Made by a program: the position numbers and the translations under genes
Shown here: positions 58,157 to 64,000 of the stretch, in pieces
Numbering within the stretch: the stretch's first letter is position 1
How the letters are laid out: every line of letters starts with the position of its first letter
The notes under the pieces: generated by a model
Databases searched by the model: none
Told to the model about the DNA's origin: nothing
The model's input: only the letters and a program-made list of their open reading frames with translations
NCBI RefSeq assembly: GCF_029626155.1
Contig: NZ_JARUBL010000001.1
Coordinates: 3,452,501-3,516,500 of the forward strand
Origin: Solwaraspora sp. WMMD1047
GTDB lineage: Bacteria > Actinomycetota > Actinomycetes > Mycobacteriales > Micromonosporaceae
Length of the DNA: 64,000 nucleotides
Direction: 5' to 3'

Positions 58157-60205
58157 ATGCACCTGCTGACCGCCAGACATCCGGTGCGGCGCGCGGCGCT
58201 GGGCGCCGCCGTCGCGACCGCGCTGATCGCCTCGCTGGCCGCCGCGCCGGCCGCCGCCGCGCCCGGCAACCCGGCCGGCGGGGGCGGGCCGTTCCAGGTC
58301 CTGGACCCGCAGTACTGGCAGAACCCGGACACGATGACCTGGGACGACTACGTGCCGGTGCCGAACCGGAACTGGGCCGACCCGGCGGTGACCGGCTCGG
58401 AACGCAACTTCGACATCGCCCTTGTCACCCTCGACTACCCGGACCAACCGTTCGTGGTCACCCAACGGGCCCGGTCCACGGTGTTCGGCAACCCGCAGGC
58501 GACCGCGGCCAACATCCCGCGCGCCCAGGTGGCCCAGTTCTACACCGACTTCCTGAACACCCCGAACGACCTGAACAGGGGCCACACGCTGCACGAATAC
58601 TGGATGCAGGACTCGAACGGCCGGTACGGGGTGGACCTGACCGGCTTCGGCCCGTACGAGATGCCGGCGAAGTCCTACCAGTACGGCATCGACAACGGCT
58701 TCAACCCCGGCGCCTGCCCCGCCGGCGAGCAGTGCGCCCGCAACATCCGCACCGACGGGCTGGGCGCCTGGCGGGCGGCGGTCGGCGACGAGGTGGCCGA
58801 CTCGTACGAGCTGGTCTTCATCCTCTCCGCCGGCCAGGACGAGTCATCCACCTGGCAGGAGTTCGGCCAGATGATGTTCCAGAACAAGGAGGACGTGCCG
58901 GATGCCTGGGGACCGCCCGACCCCAACCTGCCCAACTACGCCCGGACCCGGTACGTCGAGTGGACGTCCTGGAAGGCCGCGGCGACGATCTGGCCGAACG
59001 CCGGCGGCGGCTCGTCCACCCAGGCGGAGAGCTCCGGGATGGGCGTCTACGCCCACGAGTTGAGCCACCTGCTGTCGATCGGGGACAACTACAACAACCC
59101 GTACGGCACGCCGTTGCGCCGCTCGTACACCGGGATCTGGGGAATGATGTCGCGCGGCTCGTTCAACGGGCCGGGTGGCCCGCACACCCGATGGCAGATC
59201 CCGCCGGTGAACGGCGGATCGATGGGGTCCCTGCACATGGTCCGCGACAAGATCAAGATCGGTCTGCTCGGTGAGGAGCACCTGCTGCGGCTCTCCCGCG
59301 AGGCGCTGGCCTCCTCCGGGATGGTGGTCGCCCCGGTCACCTCCCGAGCGGTCGACGCCGGCCCGAACGGCCTGACCGGCATCAACATCGCGCTGAACGA
59401 GGATCTCTCGCCGGCCTGCAACACCGGCACCGACCCGCTCTGCGACGGCGGCAACTTCAACAACTACACCCTCGAGGTCGTCGACCGGATGGGCGCCGAC
59501 TCGTTCACCCCGGACAGCGGCGTACTGCTCAGCAAGACCAAGAACGCCGACAGCGCGCCGTTCGTGTGGGTGGTCGACGCCAACCCGCAGGACATCGACA
59601 TGATCGACTTCTATCGGCCGGACGGCACCCCGCAGAAGATCACCATGGGCGACTACCGGCAGCTCTCGGACGCGTTGTTCCACGCCGGCACCGGCTCCGG
59701 CAGCGAGTACGAGTACGTCGACGAGGCCAACCGGCTGCACTTCTACGTCCTCGACCTCAGGCGGGACCGCGACGGCGTGCTGTCGTACACGGTGGCGGTG
59801 CGGTCGCTGGACGGCGCCGGCGGTCCCAGCACCCAAGGCGTGGCGCTGTCGGCCGGCACCGTGACCACCCCCAACAGCAGGCCGACCAACCGGGGCGTGA
59901 CCTGCTCCTTCGACCTCACCAACACCGGCACCTGGTCGGCCGGCGGCCAGCAGCACCCGGAGGACGTCACCGGCTACCTCAAGTCCGACGTCTACCGGCT
60001 GTCGGCGACCGTCGCCGGCCGCGGCTGGCGGGCCGAGCTGCCGAACGAGCTGGCGACCGCCACGTTCCAGGGCCGCACCACCGTGAAGGTGTCGGTCGGG
60101 GCCACCGCCGCCGCGGCGGACACCGGCTTCGTCAAGCTCACCGCCACCTCGGAGAGCGACCCGACGAAGACCGTCACCCGGCAGTGCCGCGTCGAGAAGT
60201 CCTGA
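58157..60205 (+). CDS. Secreted M6-family metalloprotease
   Basis: 682 residues. The signal peptide ends near AAAA-P. The zinc motif is His300-Glu301-x2-His304 (AHELSHLLSIGD), with the extra ligand region GIWGMMSRGSFNGPGGPHTRWQ that fits immune inhibitor A-type (M6) enzymes. A C-terminal Ig-like segment follows (VTCSFDLTNTG). ATG 58157 has GAGAGGTGA just upstream. The product is a secreted peptidase that may feed the cell with amino acids. It stands alone with its own terminator at 60219. Confidence 0.9.
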   Translation: MHLLTARHPVRRAALGAAVATALIASLAAAPAAAAPGNPAGGGGPFQVLDPQYWQNPDTMTWDDYVPVPNRNWADPAVTGSERNFDIALVTLDYPDQPFVVTQRARSTVFGNPQATAANIPRAQVAQFYTDFLNTPNDLNRGHTLHEYWMQDSNGRYGVDLTGFGPYEMPAKSYQYGIDNGFNPGACPAGEQCARNIRTDGLGAWRAAVGDEVADSYELVFILSAGQDESSTWQEFGQMMFQNKEDVPDAWGPPDPNLPNYARTRYVEWTSWKAAATIWPNAGGGSSTQAESSGMGVYAHELSHLLSIGDNYNNPYGTPLRRSYTGIWGMMSRGSFNGPGGPHTRWQIPPVNGGSMGSLHMVRDKIKIGLLGEEHLLRLSREALASSGMVVAPVTSRAVDAGPNGLTGINIALNEDLSPACNTGTDPLCDGGNFNNYTLEVVDRMGADSFTPDSGVLLSKTKNADSAPFVWVVDANPQDIDMIDFYRPDGTPQKITMGDYRQLSDALFHAGTGSGSEYEYVDEANRLHFYVLDLRRDRDGVLSYTVAVRSLDGAGGPSTQGVALSAGTVTTPNSRPTNRGVTCSFDLTNTGTWSAGGQQHPEDVTGYLKSDVYRLSATVAGRGWRAELPNELATATFQGRTTVKVSVGATAAAADTGFVKLTATSESDPTKTVTRQCRVEKS

Positions 60206-60218
60206 CCCGGCGGACCCG

Positions 60219-60250
60219 CCCCGGGCCGGTGCGCGTCGCACCGCCCGGGG
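60219..60250 (+). terminator. Hairpin after the M6 protease
   Basis: CCCCGGGCCGGTGCG (60219-60233) pairs with CGCACCGCCCGGGG (60237-60250) with one bulge and a three-base loop, 14 bases past the stop. Confidence 0.8.
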
Positions 60251-60314
60251 TGGTGCCCGCCGCCGACGAGCCGGATGATCCATGCCAGCGTGCGCAGGCT
60301 TCCCGGGAGGTCCG

Positions 60315-60749
60315 ATGCCACACCCGCGCCACCTGCTGCTCTGCGCGCTGCTCGCCGGTGTGCCGGCACTGGCCGGCTGCGCAGGTGACGAGGAGACCCG
60401 GTCGGCGCTGACGGTGCGGGTGCTGGTGCGCGACATCAACATCCGTCCCGAGGGGGTGGACTGCGCCGGCACCGGCCCCTACACCCACTTCCACAACCGC
60501 GCCCCGTTCCGGCTGCTGGACCCGGCCGGCGAGGTGCTGGCCGAGGGTGAACTGCCGCCGGGGACCTCGGTGCGGACCTTCGAGGAGGACCTTGAGGTGG
60601 AGCGGATCCCGACCTACTGCGAGTTCGCCGTGCCGGTCGAGGTGGCCACCCGGGACGGCTACCGGCTGGTGGTGGACGACCGCACCCCGATCGAACTGAC
60701 CCGCGACGACAGCGAGGGCCCGGCACTTGTCGCGGTGGTGCCCTCGTGA
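60315..60749 (+). CDS. DUF2771-like small lipoprotein, function unknown
   Basis: 144 residues. Signal peptide with lipobox LAGC near residue 20. The rest is a single small domain with Cys47 and Cys97 (GVDCAGTGP, IPTYCEFAV) that could form a disulfide. ATG 60315 has GGGAGGT five bases upstream. It overlaps the next lipoprotein gene by four bases (GTGA). The two are probably coexpressed. The family call is tentative. Confidence 0.8.
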   Translation: MPHPRHLLLCALLAGVPALAGCAGDEETRSALTVRVLVRDINIRPEGVDCAGTGPYTHFHNRAPFRLLDPAGEVLAEGELPPGTSVRTFEEDLEVERIPTYCEFAVPVEVATRDGYRLVVDDRTPIELTRDDSEGPALVAVVPS

Positions 60750-61408
60750 CCGCGCCCGCACCGTCCACCGTCGACACGGCCGGGTCGAACCCGGCGGGCG
60801 GGTCGGCACACCCGGCCCGGTTCGGACGCGTGGCACGGGGGTCGGTGGCCGCCGTGCTGGCGGTCGTCACCATCCTTCCGGTCGCCGCGTGTAGTGACGA
60901 GCCGGTCGCGGCGCCGCCGGTGGCCGGGGGAGCCGCCGCGCTGCCCGGCCCGACCCCGAGCGACCTCGCGCTGCGCCCGGCCCCGGCCGACTCCCCACCG
61001 GCGCCGGCCATCACCGGCCCGCTCACTGACGGCACCCCGTTGGCGGTCGCCGACCTGTGGGCCGACCGGCCGGTGGTGCTCAGCTTCTTCAGCTCCTGGT
61101 GCACCACCTGCGCGCAGCGCCAGGACGCGTTGAGTGACCTGGCCCGCAACCACGCCGGCCGGGTCGCCTTCGTCGGGGTGGTCGGCGAGGACACCGCCGA
61201 GGACGTGCAGGACTACCTGCGTACACATCGGGTCGGCTACCCCGTCCTGGTCGACACGGAGCAGCGCTTCTGGCGGTCGTACGCGGTCCGCGAGCCGCCG
61301 GCCGTGGTGCTGGTGGCCCGGGGCGGCGCGCTACTGCGCGGCTTTCCCGGTGGTGTGGACGCGCCGACCCTCGACCGGCTCCTGGCCGACCTGGTCCTCG
61401 CCCCCTGA
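60746..61408 (+). CDS. TlpA/ResA-like thioredoxin-fold lipoprotein
   Basis: 220 residues. The N-terminus carries an unusually long stretch before the membrane segment (about 27-48), ending in VAAC, a lipobox-like site. The thioredoxin domain has Cys119-x2-Cys122 (FSSWCTTCAQ) and the cis-Pro region (REPPAVVLVA). It likely reduces or reshuffles disulfides outside the membrane. GTG 60746 overlaps the previous stop. Confidence 0.9.
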   Translation: MTAPAPSTVDTAGSNPAGGSAHPARFGRVARGSVAAVLAVVTILPVAACSDEPVAAPPVAGGAAALPGPTPSDLALRPAPADSPPAPAITGPLTDGTPLAVADLWADRPVVLSFFSSWCTTCAQRQDALSDLARNHAGRVAFVGVVGEDTAEDVQDYLRTHRVGYPVLVDTEQRFWRSYAVREPPAVVLVARGGALLRGFPGGVDAPTLDRLLADLVLAP

Positions 61409-61582
61409 ACCCGCCGGGTGTCGCGTTCGGGTTGATGACGAGGATGTCGATCAGGTGGCGGACCTGATGTGGTCCAAGCCCATCTGACTTTCCGCGGCTT
61501 GGACCCGTCGCCACCACACGGTGTCTACATTGTCATGCATCCATCGACGGATTCGATGTCGGTGACCACCGGGCACAGAGGA

Positions 61583-62833
61583 TCACGCGGTGGCCGCCTG
61601 GCGTCCACGGGGCGAACGCTGCATCGGCGGCGATACTGGGAGGGCGCGCAGCACGATTACACCAGCCAGGCAGTACGCGGCGCCTTGGGCGGCCAGAACA
61701 GGCAGGATGCCGACACGTTCGCCGAGGGTGCCCGCCGCAACCGTGCCGAACAGCATCGCCGCGCTGTTCATGGCCGCCATCGCTCCGAAGATCCGTCCGC
61801 GGTGAATGTCGGTTGTCGCGTTCTGGAAGATGGTCATGCCGCCGGCGGTCAGGAAAGCGGCGGGCAGCCCCACGAGCGCGATGAGTACCGGGGCGGGCCA
61901 AAGCACGTGCGTAGCCAGCGGATACAGGAACAGGACCAGGTCCAGTGCGCCGAATGCTAGCGTTCCCCAACCGAACATCGCCCGGGGCGCGAAGTGGTGC
62001 CCGATCAGCGTTGCGGCGATGCCTCCCACGATGCCGCCGACCGCCTGGGCTGCCATTATTGCTCCAAACGCGCGTGCGTCACCACCCAGCACATCGCGAA
62101 CGAACGGTGCAATTAGCACACTCATGATCGCCTCGCCGGTACCGGTGATGATGGTGAACGCTAGGAATACCTGCAGGACGCGGCTGGAAAGCCCGATCCG
62201 CATGCCTTCATACCACTCGCGCAGCACAGGTGGACGTGCCGCCGAGCCGGATCGAGGTCGGGTGCGGATCCGCCATAGCAGCCCGGCCGCGAGCGCGAAG
62301 GTCATCATGTCCGCGAGGCCCAGCAGAGCGACGCCACCGACTGCCGCGATCGCCCCGCCCAATGCGGCGCCGACCAGCCGGGCGACGTCGCGGGCCTGAC
62401 CGTTGAGCGAGTTGACGGTGATGAGGTGGTCGTCCGCGACCAAGGACGGCACGAGCGCTGCCTCGGCCGAGGTGAAGAACGGCGCGAGGCAGCTCTGCGC
62501 CGCGATCACCAGGTAGACCAGCCAGACCTGACCAGGGTGCTGGACGGCGAGCAGTGGGAGCAGGGCGACGGCCATCAGCAGGTTGGCGACGATCATGGTA
62601 CGGCGGCGGTCCCACCGATCGACGTAGACGCCCGCGACCGAGCCGAGTGCGATCTGCGGGAGAAGCGAGGCCAGTACAGAGCCTGCCGAGGCGAGCGTCG
62701 AACCCGTCAGAACATAGACCTGATAGGCCAGCCCGGTTCGCAAAATCCAGTCACCCGTAAGTGAGATCAGGTTCGCGCCGAGCAACAGACGTAGGTCCCC
62801 ATTTCTGGCGAGGATCCGCCAGAGCCGTCGCAC
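61583..62833 (-). CDS. MFS transporter (12-helix, MFS_3/Tet-like exporter)
   Basis: 416 residues with about 12 membrane helices. Motif A-like loop is GVYVDRWDRRRTMIVAN; ARDVARLVGAALGGAIAAVGG follows. It is a member of the drug-efflux major facilitator group. The coding DNA uses more A/T at third positions than neighbours (ATTATTGCTCCA near 62055), a sign of transfer. It starts one base after the regulator stop at 62835, so the two form an operon. Confidence 0.92.
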   Translation of the reverse strand: MRRLWRILARNGDLRLLLGANLISLTGDWILRTGLAYQVYVLTGSTLASAGSVLASLLPQIALGSVAGVYVDRWDRRRTMIVANLLMAVALLPLLAVQHPGQVWLVYLVIAAQSCLAPFFTSAEAALVPSLVADDHLITVNSLNGQARDVARLVGAALGGAIAAVGGVALLGLADMMTFALAAGLLWRIRTRPRSGSAARPPVLREWYEGMRIGLSSRVLQVFLAFTIITGTGEAIMSVLIAPFVRDVLGGDARAFGAIMAAQAVGGIVGGIAATLIGHHFAPRAMFGWGTLAFGALDLVLFLYPLATHVLWPAPVLIALVGLPAAFLTAGGMTIFQNATTDIHRGRIFGAMAAMNSAAMLFGTVAAGTLGERVGILPVLAAQGAAYCLAGVIVLRALPVSPPMQRSPRGRQAATA

Positions 62834-62834
62834 G

Positions 62835-63434
62835 TCATCCTCCCGACGGTGTCGGCCGCAGCGGCGCGGCCACGAGCGTCAGATTCACCGGGACTGCGTC
62901 GACGGGCCGTTGACTCGGGTCGCCGAGCGGCCGTTGGTGCGCGAGCGGCGCCACGAGTTCGTCCCAGCGCCGCTTCACCTCGACGAACTCCTCGATCGTG
63001 AGGTAGAGCAGACTCTGCGAGACGCCAACGTGCTCAGCCCAGCGAGGGTCCTCGTCAGCCCGGCGCTGTTGCCAGTCCTCCAGTTGAGCAGCGGCCTGTT
63101 CGACGAGGTAGCGGTTGAGTAGTTCGACCGGTTCCCAGGACTCGGACGACCCGTCTGCCGCCTCGAACTGGTGCGAGGCGGCTGTGATCCGCCAGGGCCG
63201 CTCGCGGTTGTCGCCAGCGTCGGCGGGTTCTACGAAGCCGTACTTGGCCAGCTGACGCAGGTGATGGGACGCGAGCGCCTGACTGATCCCAAGTTGCCGG
63301 GCGGCCTGCGCTGCGGTGAGCGATCCCTCGCGACCGACGAGGCCGCAGAGCTTGAGGCGTAAGGGATGGGCGAGCGCCCGCAGGGCGAGCGGATCACTGA
63401 CGACCCGCCGTTCGGGATCGTTTTCCAAGGACAT
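62835..63434 (-). CDS. ArsR-type winged-helix regulator of the MFS gene
   Basis: 199 residues. HTH is LTAAQAARQLGISQALASHHLRQLAKYGFVEPA, preceded by ALAHPLRLKLCGLV, the ArsR/HTH_20 type. The extra C-terminal 100 residues with EWDELVAPL-like helices suggest a dimer or ligand domain. ATG 63434 matches the predicted transcription start, so the message may be leaderless. It probably represses its own operon. Confidence 0.88.
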   Translation of the reverse strand: MSLENDPERRVVSDPLALRALAHPLRLKLCGLVGREGSLTAAQAARQLGISQALASHHLRQLAKYGFVEPADAGDNRERPWRITAASHQFEAADGSSESWEPVELLNRYLVEQAAAQLEDWQQRRADEDPRWAEHVGVSQSLLYLTIEEFVEVKRRWDELVAPLAHQRPLGDPSQRPVDAVPVNLTLVAAPLRPTPSGG

Positions 63435-63440
63435 GTTTGG

Positions 63441-63479
63441 AGTCTCGAATGTCAGCAGACGCTTGTCAAGCAAGTGCTT
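63441..63479 (-). promoter_or_regulatory. Promoter and operator of the ArsR-MFS operon
   Basis: Minus strand -35 TTGACA (63464-63469), 17-base spacer, -10 GAGACT (63441-63446). The inverted repeats GCTTGTCAAGC (63461-63471) and AAGCAAGTGCTT (63468-63479) overlap the -35 box. Confidence 0.6.
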
Positions 63480-63530
63480 GGGATATCAGCTTGCCGGCGA
63501 CCTCACGAGCGGCGGCTGCCACATTAACCG

Positions 63531-64000
63531 TCAGAACAGGGTCAGCGGCTCGGCCGGCACGGGCTCGGGCAGTGCCGCGAGGCCGGGCAGCTGCGTCCGT
63601 ACCTCGTCGTGGAAGCGGCGGGCGAGGGCCGGCGCGTCCGCATTGTCCGGGGTGTGGATGAACATCGTCGGCGTCCGCCCCTCGCGTAGCCAGCCGGCGA
63701 CGACCTCGACCCACGGTCGCCACCCCTCAACCGTCCGCGCAGTGTCGTCTCGGCCCAGATAGCGGACGATGGGCCGATCGGTCAACGCCCGCGAGCGCGG
63801 TGGCAGGCGCGGCTTCTTCGTCCACGCCTCCCGCTCCGCGTCGCTGCTCGGCGCGGCCCGGAAGAAGGCGGTGGTGTCGAACGGAGTCCACTCGGCGCCG
63901 GCCAGCGCCCGCTCCAGCAGGCGGGTTGCGGCCGGGTCGGTGAAGAAGTCGGGATGGCGGACCTCCACCGCGTAGCGGTGGGTGTCGGGCAGCCGGCGCA
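63531..64000 (-). CDS. DUF72-domain protein (YecE-like), N-terminal part cut by the window
   Basis: The stop is at 63531 and the frame stays open to base 64000. The visible 156 codons start with RLPDTHRYAVEVRHPDFF, a standard DUF72 motif, and include WTKKPRLP and PTMFIHTPDNADAPALARRF. DUF72 proteins have a TIM-barrel-like fold and unknown biochemistry. Confidence 0.85.
   Translation of the reverse strand, partial: RRLPDTHRYAVEVRHPDFFTDPAATRLLERALAGAEWTPFDTTAFFRAAPSSDAEREAWTKKPRLPPRSRALTDRPIVRYLGRDDTARTVEGWRPWVEVVAGWLREGRTPTMFIHTPDNADAPALARRFHDEVRTQLPGLAALPEPVPAEPLTLF

Overview
The window is very GC-rich, uses many GTG starts, and carries strong GGAGG-type ribosome sites. It has typical actinobacterial furniture: proline/threonine-linked CBM2 cellulases, an XRE plus DUF397 pair, MsiK-style sugar ABC operons without an ATPase, and a giant fused acyl-CoA carboxylase. 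It looks like a chromosomal stretch of a soil or plant-associated actinomycete, most likely Micromonosporaceae. The genus is inferred, not shown. No rRNA, tRNA, CRISPR array or transposase was found.

Layout. 1-891 is the end of a GH32/GH43-like beta-propeller glycosidase. 981-3992 (minus) is a translationally coupled operon: Rieske oxygenase, 74-aa CxC protein, ferredoxin reductase, IclR regulator. 4241-5587 is a secreted CE1-type esterase with CBM2. 5694-10921 is a sugar-uptake operon (binding protein, two permeases, enolase-superfamily enzyme) divergent from a GntR/FCD regulator. It is followed by a truncated esterase gene and a secreted beta-helix glycosidase with a ricin domain (11565-13949). 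14216-17763 is a second ABC importer of the SsuABC/THI5 type. It is followed by a PaaX-like regulator (17818-18705) convergent with an acyl-CoA ligase, MaoC, amidohydrolase, SDR operon (18611-22508) and a divergent MarR gene. 23095-28557 is an 1820-residue fused biotin-dependent carboxylase.

28706-43868 is the plant cell-wall section: LacI regulator, GH43-CBM6-CBM2, GH95-CBM2, GH10-CBM2, an alpha/beta hydrolase, a methyltransferase/TetR pair, two GH43 enzymes with arabinose-binding AbfB (CBM42) domains, and a subtilase. 43885-49754 holds an ABC exporter, a CFA-type methyltransferase and a two-component system. 49850-54608 holds a PhyH dioxygenase, GH2-CBM42 and a second LacI gene. 54745-61408 holds XRE/DUF397, PucR, a DapA-like protein lacking the Schiff-base lysine, an M6 protease and two lipoproteins. 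61583-64000 holds a more AT-rich MFS/ArsR pair and a partial DUF72 gene.

How the genes fit together. The secreted GH10, GH43, GH95, GH2, esterase and beta-helix enzymes would strip arabinosyl, fucosyl/galactosyl and acyl decorations from xylan or pectin. Three cis-element sets visible in the DNA tie them to nearby regulators. One is a TGTTAkCGynmACA palindrome at four places. Another is GTATGACGT in two promoters with perfect 17-bp spacers. The third is a TGACGGTCGTCA palindrome shared by the esterase and the SsuABC-type importer. The Rieske, acyl-CoA ligase and PaaX genes suggest that aromatic acids released by the esterase may be imported and degraded by the same region. That link is inference.
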